This document shows, in pieces, positions 34,662-42,787 of a DNA stretch of 54,722 nt. Under the pieces are notes generated by a model. It did not search any database and was not told the origin of the DNA. It saw nothing but the letters and a program-made list of their open reading frames with translations. Made by a program: the position numbers and the translations under genes. Origin of the DNA: Alphaproteobacteria bacterium (GTDB lineage Bacteria; Pseudomonadota; Alphaproteobacteria; Rs-D84); contig JAFXPG010000015.1 in assembly GCA_017528045.1 (NCBI GenBank), forward strand, positions 1 through 54,722. Reading direction: 5' to 3'. Position 1 is the first letter of the stretch. Each line of letters opens with the position of its first letter.

Positions 34662-36724
34662 TATGCCCCCGCAACAACAGAACAATCAAAAATTTGTCTT
34701 AATTCTTCAGCCCAGTATTCATCTTCAGTATTATTATTCATTGCAGCCATTTGTGCCAATTTGAATAAATCCCTGTGTTCACGATAATTTACAAAATGAT
34801 ATTGTATCCAACCACTTTGTTTAGTGCCCAATAATTCGCCAACACCACGCATCATTAAATCTTGTTCCGCAATAACAAAACCGTCTTCGGTTTCACATAA
34901 AACATCTAATCTTTTCAAACCATCAGGTGATACATTGTTTCCATATAATAAAATACAGTAAGATTGTAAATTGCCGCGCCCTACACGTCCACGTAATTGG
35001 TGCAGGGCGGCCAGACCAAATCTTTCTGCGTTTTCAATAACCATTATGGTTGCAGATGGGACATCTATACCAACTTCTATAACAGTTGTAGAAACTAAAA
35101 CGCGCATGTTTGATTTTTCATCTGCGAATTCAGTCATTACTTTATCGCGTTCTTTTTTATCCATTTGACCATGACAAAGACCGGTTCCAGGAAAATGTTT
35201 ATTTAATTCTTTGAATCTTTCTTCTGCGGCAGTCATATCAGAAATTTCAGATTCTTCAACCAAAGGGCAAACCCAGAAAACTTTTGCACCATTTTTAATT
35301 TGTGGATCTATTCTATCAATCAAAGCGTTAACACGTTCTATTGGCAATTTTGTTGTTTTTATTGGAATACGACCAGCTGGTTTTTCATTTATAACAGATA
35401 CATCCATATCACCATAAATCGTCATAGATAAAGTGCGTGGAATAGGTGTTGCAGACAAAGCCAACATATCTGGATTGTTTCCTTTTGCACGCATAGCGGT
35501 TCTTTGTTGAACACCAAAGCGGTGTTGTTCGTCTATGATTACCAGTCCTAAATCTTTATATTCAACATCTTCACTGAACAAAGCATGTGTTCCAATAGCA
35601 ATCTTTGTTCGCCCAGATTTCAAAGATATCAATTTTTCGCGTCTTTGAACACCTTTGTCACGACCTGTTAATACATCACAAACTAAACCCAGTTTGTCAC
35701 ACATAGGTTTTAATTTTGCAAAATGTTGTTGTGCCAATGTGTCAGTTGGCGCTAATAACACAGTTTGTGCGCCTGATTCTGACATCTTAACAGCTGCAGC
35801 CATTGCAACCATAGTTTTTCCAGAACCAACGTCACCTTGAACAAGGCGCATCATTGGTACAGGTTTATTAAAATCTTCAAATATTTCATCTATGGTTCTT
35901 TGCTGAGCATTTGTTAAATTAAATGGTAAAATATTATAAAATTTATCTATTAAATTATATTTTTTTGCACGTACAGGACGCAGATTTTTTTGTGCTTTGC
36001 GATTATTTCTGTTTATGGCAATTGCACTTTGATGGGCAAATAATTCACAGTATGCCAATTTAGAAATATAAGTTGAATTTGGTGCGAGAGTCTCATTGTT
36101 TTCAGGATAATGTGCGTGTTCTAATGCATCCAAAAATTCCAACATATGTTCAGTAAATTTATAATTGGCAATACGTTCATGTAAAATATTAAATATTTGA
36201 TCACGGACATTAGCAAATGTTTTTTGAGTTAAACCTTCGCCAGATGGATATATAGCCTGGTGTGTTGGAATTTTTGATGCGTTTTCTGGTAATTCTATAA
36301 AATCAGGATGGTTTATAATTGCGCCACGTGAAGAGTTATCTAATTTACCACTGACAATACGCCATTGACCAATTGGTAATTTTTCCATCCAGTAATCCAG
36401 AAATTTTACATTAAAAAATTGCAAAGTCACTGGCGCTGCAAATTTATCGGAACATACTATTTGTGTTGGACGTTTATGCCCATGGAAAACACCACCCTTT
36501 TTATGAGATTTTACCAATAATGATAAAGTGACTGTATCACCATTTTGTGCACCAGTCACAGAATCTAAAATTTCACGTGGTCGAACATAGGATGGAATGT
36601 GCAACAAGAAATCCAATACGCGCCGCCCGCCCAATACATCGTCAAACTTAGCCGCCAATACAGGCCCCACACCATGTATAAATTGTAAATCTGTATTAAA
36701 AAAATCAAAGATTTCTTTGTCCAT
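34661..36724 (-). CDS. recG: ATP-dependent DNA helicase RecG
   Basis: A 687-aa helicase that reverses stalled forks and Holliday junctions. A wedge/OB domain is N-terminal (about 60-170). Helicase motifs: Walker A GDVGSGKT in 'RLVQGDVGSGKTMVAMAAA', DEQH in 'VIIDEQHRFGVQQR', 'LSATPIPRTLSMTIYGDMDV', and 'STTVIEVGIDVPSATIMVIE', 'HQLRGRVGRG' at the end. The C-terminal 'EDGFVIAEQDLMMRGVGELL' is RecG-typical. The ATG at 36724 has no Shine-Dalgarno, but a -10 box ends 6 bp upstream. Coupled to the M48 protease gene. Confidence 0.95.
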   Translation of the reverse strand: MDKEIFDFFNTDLQFIHGVGPVLAAKFDDVLGGRRVLDFLLHIPSYVRPREILDSVTGAQNGDTVTLSLLVKSHKKGGVFHGHKRPTQIVCSDKFAAPVTLQFFNVKFLDYWMEKLPIGQWRIVSGKLDNSSRGAIINHPDFIELPENASKIPTHQAIYPSGEGLTQKTFANVRDQIFNILHERIANYKFTEHMLEFLDALEHAHYPENNETLAPNSTYISKLAYCELFAHQSAIAINRNNRKAQKNLRPVRAKKYNLIDKFYNILPFNLTNAQQRTIDEIFEDFNKPVPMMRLVQGDVGSGKTMVAMAAAVKMSESGAQTVLLAPTDTLAQQHFAKLKPMCDKLGLVCDVLTGRDKGVQRREKLISLKSGRTKIAIGTHALFSEDVEYKDLGLVIIDEQHRFGVQQRTAMRAKGNNPDMLALSATPIPRTLSMTIYGDMDVSVINEKPAGRIPIKTTKLPIERVNALIDRIDPQIKNGAKVFWVCPLVEESEISDMTAAEERFKELNKHFPGTGLCHGQMDKKERDKVMTEFADEKSNMRVLVSTTVIEVGIDVPSATIMVIENAERFGLAALHQLRGRVGRGNLQSYCILLYGNNVSPDGLKRLDVLCETEDGFVIAEQDLMMRGVGELLGTKQSGWIQYHFVNYREHRDLFKLAQMAAMNNNTEDEYWAEELRQIFDCSVVAGA

Positions 36725-36730
36725 ACTATA

Positions 36731-36760
36731 AATGTAGCAAAAAATAATATTATTGTTCAA
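36731..36760 (-). promoter_or_regulatory. recG promoter implying a leaderless mRNA
   Basis: Minus strand: -35 TTGAAC (36760-36755), 18-bp spacer, -10 TACATT (36736-36731). The expected start point coincides with the recG ATG (36724). Confidence 0.4.
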
Positions 36761-36769
36761 TAAAAAAAC

Positions 36770-36785
36770 CGGCGGTTGCCCGCCG
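36770..36785 (-). terminator. Terminator after ackA
   Basis: CGGCGG and CCGCCG arms (36770-36775, 36780-36785) flanked by A and T runs, downstream of the ackA stop at 36810 on the minus strand. Confidence 0.8.
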
Positions 36786-36809
36786 ATTTTTTTATGTGCA
36801 TTTTATCAA

Positions 36810-38045
36810 TTATTTTGCAAATGAATAATTCATTTTCAAATGGTCTGGATTGTAAGTTCCATTCATAATTGCAAGTGTATCTTCAACGATAACCAATTCT
36901 TCGTTTGTGGCAATCTTAAAGATTTTAATGCGTGAATCAGGTGTGCTTAAAACAGCTTCTGGAACATCGCGACTGATGTTTTTGTTGGCTTCTTTGTCCA
37001 TTTTAATACCCAATTCTTCCAATCCTTCACAGAATTTTTCACGCATATAATCATCGTTTTCACAAACCCCGGCAGTCAATACCAATGCATCAACATGACC
37101 TAATTCAGCCATATATGAACCAATGAATTTTTTGACTGTTTGTGCTTGCATTTCAAGAGCTAATTTACAGTCGTCATTGCATTCTTGGTTTTCTTTGACA
37201 TCACGACCATCGCTATAGCATGTTGTTACACCCATCAAACCAGATTTCTTGTTCAATTCGTTTTGAACTAATTCAATAGAAATACCTTTGCGGGCTGCAA
37301 CATATGATGGAATAGAAGGATCAATATCACCACAACGTGTTCCCATCATTAAACCGGCTGTTGGTGTCATACCCATAGAAGTATCCACACTAACACCGTT
37401 ACGGATTGCTGTAATAGAAGCACCAGAACCAATGTGTGCGGTGATTAAATTGCATTCGGATGCAGGTTTACCCAACATAGCGGCGGCACGTTTAGAAACA
37501 TACAAATGAGATGTTCCATGGAAACCATATCTGCGAACACCCAATTCTGTGTACCATTCTTTTGGTACAGGATAACGGTAAGATGCTGGTTTCATTGTTT
37601 GATGGAACGCAGTATCAAATACAGCAACTTGTTTAGCATTTGGCAATAATTGTTGTGCGGTGATAATTCCCAAAATACCACTTGGGTTGTGCAAAGGTGC
37701 CAATGGTGTCAATTCACGCAAAGTTTTAATAACTTCATCTGTTACTTCCACAGAAGAAGCGAATTTATCTCCACCCATAACAACACGATGTCCAACACCA
37801 CCAATTTCGTTCATATCGATAGATGCTTCGCGTAACATATGCATAACTACGTTCAAAGCTTCTTTGTGGTCTTTCATTTCTGTGACTTTTTTATCTTTGT
37901 GACCATCTGGATATTTTTGAGTCACAAAAGAATCTGCTAAACCGATTTTTTCAACATTTCCGCCAACAACGGCTTGTTTAGTATCTGCATCAAAAATTTG
38001 ATATTTCAATGAAGATGAACCACAATTTAAAGCAAGTATATACAT
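36810..38045 (-). CDS. ackA: Acetate kinase
   Basis: A 411-aa enzyme that interconverts acetyl phosphate + ADP and acetate + ATP. Signatures: 'LALNCGSSSLKYQIFD' (N-terminal nucleotide-binding), 'VAVFDTAFHQTMKPASYRYP', 'RYGFHGTSHLYVSKRAAAML', 'NLITAHIGSGASITAIRNG', 'SVDTSMGMTPTAGLMMGTRC' and the late 'VLTAGVCEND'. Length is standard. No pta partner lies beside it, as is usual in E. coli, so the pathway partner must be elsewhere. It is a single gene followed by its own terminator. Confidence 0.97.
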   Translation of the reverse strand: MYILALNCGSSSLKYQIFDADTKQAVVGGNVEKIGLADSFVTQKYPDGHKDKKVTEMKDHKEALNVVMHMLREASIDMNEIGGVGHRVVMGGDKFASSVEVTDEVIKTLRELTPLAPLHNPSGILGIITAQQLLPNAKQVAVFDTAFHQTMKPASYRYPVPKEWYTELGVRRYGFHGTSHLYVSKRAAAMLGKPASECNLITAHIGSGASITAIRNGVSVDTSMGMTPTAGLMMGTRCGDIDPSIPSYVAARKGISIELVQNELNKKSGLMGVTTCYSDGRDVKENQECNDDCKLALEMQAQTVKKFIGSYMAELGHVDALVLTAGVCENDDYMREKFCEGLEELGIKMDKEANKNISRDVPEAVLSTPDSRIKIFKIATNEELVIVEDTLAIMNGTYNPDHLKMNYSFAK

Positions 38046-38105
38046 GTGTTATCCTTTTTTTGTTTTCTTTTACGCCGATAACAATAGCAAATGATTTTAA
38101 TCGTT

Positions 38106-38678
38106 TCAATAATAAACTGTTATTTTTAATTTCCATTTATCAGCTGTGATGGCTGTTTTTGTGCCATCTGTTTTATGAAATACCCAAAAAGATTGATTAC
38201 CTGTAAAAAGACGTGTGTGAACTTCATTATTTGAAATATAAGTATTTAATTGTGGATATGCATAATCTCCAATTCCAAAAGCACAAACTTCTTCATTTAT
38301 ACTGTAACCAGCTTCTGGGGTTTGACATACCAAAAAAGCTTTTGCAAAAATAGGGGCTTTTTGACAACTAAAAGTATAATCATAATAAGGAACAGTTAAT
38401 ATTGGCATATCTGTACTTGTTAAAGAATTTATAGATTTATCTGTTTGATATGTTGCGAATAATTGTGTCCAAAATTCAGAAGATACAGAATTTATATCGA
38501 AAGGTTCTGAACTTGGATTGTCATCAGTTTGACGGGCCAGGGCAAAACCACCCAGTGTGGTTCCATCATGAATACGAACGGTTTTATTGGTGGTGTCCAT
38601 AGTAATTTCACCAGCCAGACCGGTAAAATTGTCGTTTTGTGCGGCAGTACCGCGACGAATCTGCAGAATTCGTGTCAT
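38106..38678 (-). CDS. Fibre-like protein with tropism-determinant type N-terminal domain
   Basis: A 190-aa protein. Residues 1-50 ('TRILQIRRGTAAQNDNFTGL', 'AGEITMDTTNKTVRIHDGTT', 'LGGFALAR') are the short 'QiRRGTaa.n..FtG..GEi..dtt....riHDG....G..lar' module at the base of many phage receptor-binding proteins (Mtd_N/hyaluronidase N-terminal type), known for trimer formation. Residues 60-190 are beta-rich with two Cys and no known fold visible. It looks like a phage-derived adhesin outside any phage gene set; the nearest phage genes are 27 kb away. An AAAAGGATT ribosome binding site precedes it. Confidence 0.65.
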   Translation of the reverse strand: MTRILQIRRGTAAQNDNFTGLAGEITMDTTNKTVRIHDGTTLGGFALARQTDDNPSSEPFDINSVSSEFWTQLFATYQTDKSINSLTSTDMPILTVPYYDYTFSCQKAPIFAKAFLVCQTPEAGYSINEEVCAFGIGDYAYPQLNTYISNNEVHTRLFTGNQSFWVFHKTDGTKTAITADKWKLKITVYY

Positions 38679-38716
38679 TTTAAATCCTTTTGTTAAAATT
38701 TTTGGAAAATAAAAAA

Positions 38717-38735
38717 GACGGTGATAAACACCGTC
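38717..38735 (-). terminator. Terminator after the 913-aa gene
   Basis: GACGGTG (38717-38723) pairs with CACCGTC (38729-38735), followed on the minus strand by a T-run (TTTTTTATTTTCC). It separates the 913-aa gene from the fibre-like gene. Confidence 0.75.
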
Positions 38736-38779
38736 TCGATTTAGCTATATTATATCACAAATTGACCTGAAAATCAAGG

Positions 38780-41521
38780 TTATAAACCATGCTGTGACAT
38801 ATAATCGGCTAACATTTTTTGTTTACGTATCTGACCTGTTGCTTCATCAACAGAATCAAAGTCTTTTTGTGCATTTTTAGTATTCCAACGATATGTTGTT
38901 AATTGACCAGTTTGTAAATAGTTCCAGTAACTTTCCAAATAAGCTACTCTGTTTACATGATCTTCATCCCATGAAGCTAATTTTTTTTCTTTATCTTCAA
39001 TATTTGTTTCTAATTCTTTTACTGCTTCTGTTGCCGCATTAAATTCAGATACTTTTTCTTCTATTTCTTTATAACCATTTTTTACTTTTATATCGTTATA
39101 TTGTCGTTCAGCAGCAGTATAAGCTCTGTCTGCTGTTTTATACATTTTTGTTGCATCGTCATATGATTTTGATAACAGTTTACGTTTATCGTAAGCAGGT
39201 TTTAACTCTTTTAACTGTGTCTTTGCTTTTTTGATACGATCAGGATCGCTTTTTATTTCATCTAATTTTTGTTGGACTTCGGCTTTTTGATTTGCTAATT
39301 CGGTTAATTCTTGTTTGTGTTCTTCAATTTGCATCTTGGCAGCATCTTTTTCCGCTTGTGATACTAACGGTTTGCCGTTTGCCCCCAATAATCCTGATGC
39401 ATTTGCTGTTTTATTTAAATCTTTAATTTTTTCTTCTAGTTTTTTTATTTCTGTATCAATATTTGATATTTCTTCTAAAATATCTTTTTCTTCTTGACCA
39501 CTAGCAATATATTTTGCTTCGTTATAAGCCTGAACAGATTCTTCTAATTCATCCATTTGTTCTTTATATCTGTTTTGTGCTTGTCTTGCTTTATCACGCA
39601 GGGCAGATTGATCAGTCATAGTTTTTTTATGTGCTTCCAATAAACTATCAATTCTTTCTTTTTCTTCGCCCAGTGCACTTACTTTTACAATTCGTCCGCC
39701 ATTACGCAAAGTTATTTCTCTATCACCTATGGCTTCTTGTTCAGCTCGCTTATTTGCAAGATCTATGTCTCGCATTCTTTCAATTTCTGTTCTTAATTCT
39801 TCTTTTCTTTCTGCCGGATTGCTTGTGCCATATTTTGAATTTAAACGTTTTTGTTCTTTTTCGTATGCTGCACTTAAACGCCCGGTTTTACCTTTGTCAT
39901 TGTCGTCTTTTGTGTATTCTAATTTACGCAACATAAATTTGTTTCGGACAGCTGATATTCCATATCCAAAACCTTTAAGTGTTAATTTGATACCTTGGTC
40001 AAAAGCAGAAGTAATAAATTTAATCGCTTCGTTTTTATTCCAAGACAAACTGCCGTCAGAAAATAAAGAAAATTCCGAATTATTAATTGCATTAACCAAA
40101 TTACTTGTTAATGTTCCGTATTTCATAACGGTCATTAATTCCATTGCTGTCTTGGCTTTTTCCATGTCTGCTAAAACGGAACCTTGGTCTCGTTTGTCAC
40201 CAGACTGTCCAACCGTTTTTAAAATAATACGATCTATAATCAATTTCATTTGGCTGGCATCTTTCCAAGCTCCAGCAACGGCTTTTGGTGCATCGTTTTG
40301 AATTTCTTTGATTGTTTCGACAAACCAATCAAAATGTTCAGCAACTTTTTTATTGTTAATACGATCTTTTACGGCTTGGACTTTACCTAATAACCCTTCT
40401 AATCCATCAGAAGGTTTTATTTTTTCTTTATCAATGGCTTTGAAAATGTCTCTTGCTTGTGGGCTTTGGAAAAGATGTGCACCACGTAATTCTTCGTATT
40501 TTTTTAATGTGTTGCTATAAGTATCTTTTGCTTGTTTTTCTAACCATTGAACAGGATTTAATTGATCTTCTATTTTTGGTTTAACATAATCAACACTTTC
40601 TTTGTCATGCCATTTTGCTTTACCTTCACCAAACTTGGTTATTTTTTCAACAATCTTCTTCTTATCAAACTGTTCAAATTTGTCGCGGACCGTCTTGTTG
40701 GTATATAAAGTTCGTAATAAAGCATCTGCATATCCACCGTTGCCAAATTTTTCCATGATATCTGCGTCAACTTTTATATTAGAAAAAGCATCATCACGGA
40801 ATAGAATTTGTAAATCTGAACTGATAGGAGCCAAAGCCCTTTTTGTGGCTGTTCCGCCACCATTCATATCAGCGAATGTTAAAGCGCTTACATTTTCATA
40901 TAATACATATGCAATGGTTTTTAATTTCGGTTGAACCTTAATATCCGAATTATACTTCTTTGCTATAACCTTGTCTTTAAGAAACGTATTTATTTCTTCA
41001 ATAGAAGAAAACATTGCTTCGTCTGGTTTATCTGGTTTTTTTGCATTATCCAGAATAATTTGTTTAATATTTTCTTTTTCCGGTGAATTAGTCAACACAT
41101 CCATAAGTGCGACTATGGCTTCTTCTGTTTCATCGGTTGCGGATGGAATTTCAAACAACTTTTTTTCGTCATACCATTCTTTAAGAAAAATATTTAATTC
41201 TTCATCATCAAATTTATCCCAAAAAACACTGTTACCCTTCATACCAGCCATTGCCAAAGAAAAAGCTTTGTATAATTTTTCCAGCTGGTCCGGTGCCAAT
41301 TGTTCTGTGTCAGTTGGAGATGGTACGTCTTTTGATTTATATCCCAATGAACTTTCTGGGTCTGCTTCAAGATAATTGTCAAACCAATCTTGTTGGTGCT
41401 CGGTTAATATACCATCTTTTTTGTAATCTACCAATCGGGCCATAACATCCGTTGGCATTTCACTGATGTGTAATTGTTTATAATATCTTTTTAAGAAATC
41501 ATCCATATCTGTATATGCCAT
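38780..41521 (-). CDS. Very large coiled-coil protein, unknown
   Basis: A 913-aa soluble protein without signal peptide. Residues 1-110 are acidic and helical ('DDFLKRYYKQLHISEMPTDV'). Residues 110-560 are mostly helical and hydrophilic with a conserved-looking 'WFVETIKEIQNDAPKAVAGA' region. Residues about 580-880 are long heptad repeats typical of a coiled coil ('EEISNIDTEIKKLEEKIKDL', 'TELANQKAEVQQKLDEIKSD'). There are no ATPase motifs, so it is not an SMC or RecN protein. Size and make-up suggest a structural, scaffold or effector-like protein. It has a strong promoter with palindromic -10 and lies next to a phage-like fibre gene. Confidence 0.65.
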   Translation of the reverse strand: MAYTDMDDFLKRYYKQLHISEMPTDVMARLVDYKKDGILTEHQQDWFDNYLEADPESSLGYKSKDVPSPTDTEQLAPDQLEKLYKAFSLAMAGMKGNSVFWDKFDDEELNIFLKEWYDEKKLFEIPSATDETEEAIVALMDVLTNSPEKENIKQIILDNAKKPDKPDEAMFSSIEEINTFLKDKVIAKKYNSDIKVQPKLKTIAYVLYENVSALTFADMNGGGTATKRALAPISSDLQILFRDDAFSNIKVDADIMEKFGNGGYADALLRTLYTNKTVRDKFEQFDKKKIVEKITKFGEGKAKWHDKESVDYVKPKIEDQLNPVQWLEKQAKDTYSNTLKKYEELRGAHLFQSPQARDIFKAIDKEKIKPSDGLEGLLGKVQAVKDRINNKKVAEHFDWFVETIKEIQNDAPKAVAGAWKDASQMKLIIDRIILKTVGQSGDKRDQGSVLADMEKAKTAMELMTVMKYGTLTSNLVNAINNSEFSLFSDGSLSWNKNEAIKFITSAFDQGIKLTLKGFGYGISAVRNKFMLRKLEYTKDDNDKGKTGRLSAAYEKEQKRLNSKYGTSNPAERKEELRTEIERMRDIDLANKRAEQEAIGDREITLRNGGRIVKVSALGEEKERIDSLLEAHKKTMTDQSALRDKARQAQNRYKEQMDELEESVQAYNEAKYIASGQEEKDILEEISNIDTEIKKLEEKIKDLNKTANASGLLGANGKPLVSQAEKDAAKMQIEEHKQELTELANQKAEVQQKLDEIKSDPDRIKKAKTQLKELKPAYDKRKLLSKSYDDATKMYKTADRAYTAAERQYNDIKVKNGYKEIEEKVSEFNAATEAVKELETNIEDKEKKLASWDEDHVNRVAYLESYWNYLQTGQLTTYRWNTKNAQKDFDSVDEATGQIRKQKMLADYMSQHGL

Positions 41522-41556
41522 AGTTGCACCTCTTGGTTATTCCTTTCCGCCCCAAC

Positions 41557-41591
41557 GCTATAATTATAGCATTTTTACCCCCCTTTTTCAA
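41557..41591 (-). promoter_or_regulatory. Promoter of the 913-aa gene with palindromic -10
   Basis: Minus strand: -35 TTGAAA (41591-41586), 17-bp spacer, -10 TATAAT (41568-41563). The -10 is embedded in the perfect 14-bp palindrome GCTATAATTATAGC (41557-41570), so a regulator could bind there. GAGGTG precedes the ATG at 41521. Confidence 0.6.
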
Positions 41592-41623
41592 GGGGTGAAC
41601 AGTTTTTTCTTGTGTTTTTGTTC

Positions 41624-41655
41624 CTGTTTTAAAACAGAATAAAATTATTTATAGT
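41624..41655 (+). promoter_or_regulatory. Palindrome and -10 box before the small membrane gene
   Basis: Perfect palindrome CTGTTTTAAAACAG (41624-41637) lies where a -35 box would be for -10 TATAGT (41650-41655). The latter is 6 bp before ATG 41662, so a leaderless message is possible. Confidence 0.35.
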
Positions 41656-41661
41656 TTTTAT

Positions 41662-42282
41662 ATGGTGTTTATGAATATTGTTTTAAAATCTATACCTTAT
41701 GTTCTATCTATCGCTGGTGGGGTGATAGTTTTTGATATATCACAAAAATACCTGCATTCACCGGGGTGGATAGATTTAATGGATAATGTGGCAGCTTCTT
41801 TATTAGCTATACCGTTGGTGTTTTTATTTTATGATTATTCTAATTTTTTAATAACACGTCGTGTTCATAAACATCAACATACTAATTTGATAAATACTTT
41901 GGATGGATATTTGTTTAAAATTTTGGCACAAATGAAAAATATTATAGGTTTGGAACGTATAGAAGTTCCGATGCAAGATATTAATTTAAATTATAAAAAA
42001 CTGAATTTAGATATGAAATATTTGCGTGCTATAAGAAAACAATTGGTTTTATTAGAAGATTTGTTGTATAAATCAGACAAAATAGAAGTCTTGGATCCAC
42101 AACATACACAAGTTTTGTCTTTTATTGCACAAGAATTGAATCAAATTTTAAACGAATGTAAATATCATAATTCACCGAAAGAAATAGCGCGATATATTGA
42201 AACAACATTATCTATGATAGATGATTGGTTTTATGCCACAGGGTATACATCCCGCAGAAAACATAAATCTAATCCAAATTAA
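41662..42282 (+). CDS. Two-helix membrane protein with helical cytoplasmic domain
   Basis: A 206-aa protein. Two membrane segments lie near the N terminus (about residues 8-24 and 42-60), then a predominantly helical soluble domain of about 140 aa ('HKHQHTNLINTLDGYLFKIL', 'KYLRAIRKQLVLLEDLLYKS'). No family recognised. Neither the ATG at 41662 nor that at 41671 has a clear ribosome binding site. A leaderless start at 41662 is suggested by a -10 box. The gene points toward tRNA-Lys on the other strand; its stop is followed by the terminator-like copy in the Lys repeat (42288). Confidence 0.55.
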   Translation: MVFMNIVLKSIPYVLSIAGGVIVFDISQKYLHSPGWIDLMDNVAASLLAIPLVFLFYDYSNFLITRRVHKHQHTNLINTLDGYLFKILAQMKNIIGLERIEVPMQDINLNYKKLNLDMKYLRAIRKQLVLLEDLLYKSDKIEVLDPQHTQVLSFIAQELNQILNECKYHNSPKEIARYIETTLSMIDDWFYATGYTSRRKHKSNPN

Positions 42283-42287
42283 CTTAC

Positions 42288-42342
42288 AAAAAATAAACCG
42301 CCGGATTGGCGGTAAATTCTTTTGGTAGAGGCACAGGGACTC
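42288..42342 (-). repeat. Direct copy of tRNA-Lys 3' end plus terminator
   Basis: 55 bp identical at 53 positions to 42437-42491, which contain the tRNA-Lys 3' end and the terminator hairpin (ACCGCC/GGCGGT). The copies are 149 bp apart. This copy ends inside the T-arm sequence and the rest of the tRNA is absent. Confidence 0.8.
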
Positions 42343-42435
42343 TCTCGGGCAAAGTCCTGCGCGCAAACCGTGACGATTTTGGTTTGCTTCGCTTCCAAAA
42401 TCTACTTGTTTTCGAACCAGGGTTCTCGTCCTGTG
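42332..42435 (-). repeat. tRNA-Lys-associated repeat element
   Basis: CACAGG (42332-42337) and CCTGTG (42430-42435) bound a body of 92 bp. The right end (42411-42435) is an inverted T-arm copy: its reverse complement, CACAGGACGAGAACCCTGG, matches the tRNA's CACAGGGACTCGAACCCTGG except for a few changes. The body holds a hairpin GATTTTGG/CCAAAATC and the motif GCTTCGC (GCGAAGC on the tRNA strand, 42386-42392). No gene is seen. Confidence 0.7.
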
Positions 42436-42445
42436 TAAAAAATAA

Positions 42446-42462
42446 ACCGCCAGATTGGCGGT
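42446..42462 (-). terminator. Terminator of tRNA-Lys
   Basis: ACCGCC (42446-42451) and GGCGGT (42457-42462) arms with a T-rich tail on the minus strand (TTTATTTTTT), 10 bp after the tRNA 3' end. Confidence 0.75.
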
Positions 42463-42471
42463 AAATTCTTT

Positions 42472-42547
42472 TGGTGGAGGCACAGGGACTCGAACCCTGG
42501 ACCCACTGATTAAAAGTCAGTTGCTCTACCAACTGAGCTATGCCTCC
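42472..42547 (-). tRNA. tRNA-Lys (anticodon TTT)
   Basis: A 76-nt cloverleaf on the minus strand. Acceptor GGAGGCA pairs with TGCCTCC, the D-arm is TAGCTCAGTTGGTAGAGC, the anticodon stem ACTGA/TCAGT encloses CTTTTAA with anticodon TTT, and the T-arm contains GGTTCGAGTCC. CCA is encoded (42474-42472). Confidence 0.95.
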
Positions 42548-42632
42548 AAACGAAACTTTTGTTGCGTTCGGGGTGAATTCTGACATATAAAAAATAAAAA
42601 ATCAAGAAAAAATTATGTTTTTTATAAAAAAT

Positions 42633-42710
42633 ATGAATTCGAACAATAATTTGTATTTTTTGAATTGGAAAACAAATTTGTTAACACAGATATTATATGT
42701 TCGAATTCAT
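42633..42710. repeat. 13-bp inverted repeat ATGAATTCGAACA / TGTTCGAATTCAT
   Basis: Perfect 13-bp arms (42633-42645 and 42698-42710) separated by 52 bp of AT-rich DNA in the gap between tRNA-Lys and the Nudix-like gene. It could form a cruciform or be a protein-binding pair of sites. Not coding. Confidence 0.6.
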
Positions 42711-42732
42711 GTTAAAATTATGTATAAAAAAA

Positions 42733-42760
42733 GGGATTTAACGCAATTTGTTTAAATCCC
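42733..42760 (-). terminator. Terminator after the Nudix-like gene
   Basis: GGGATTTAA (42733-42741) and TTAAATCCC (42752-42760) arms; the minus strand continues into CTTTTTTTATAC. It lies 28 bp beyond the stop codon at 42788. Confidence 0.75.
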
Positions 42761-42787
42761 TAGGTTTTTATATCAATTCGTATTTTT

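Noticed and set aside
38106..38678. Diversity-generating retroelement target (because of the tropism-determinant-like N terminus)
   Set aside because: No reverse transcriptase, template repeat or adenine-biased variable region was found in the window.
38780..41521. SMC/RecN-like ATPase for the 913-aa coiled-coil protein
   Set aside because: No Walker A, signature or Walker B motif is present in the sequence.
42208..42586. Overlapping open frames on the minus strand across tRNA-Lys and its repeat (up to 100 codons)
   Set aside because: They read through the tRNA gene and the duplicated 3' end. The frames are by-products of repeat GC content, with no ribosome binding site or conserved protein pattern.
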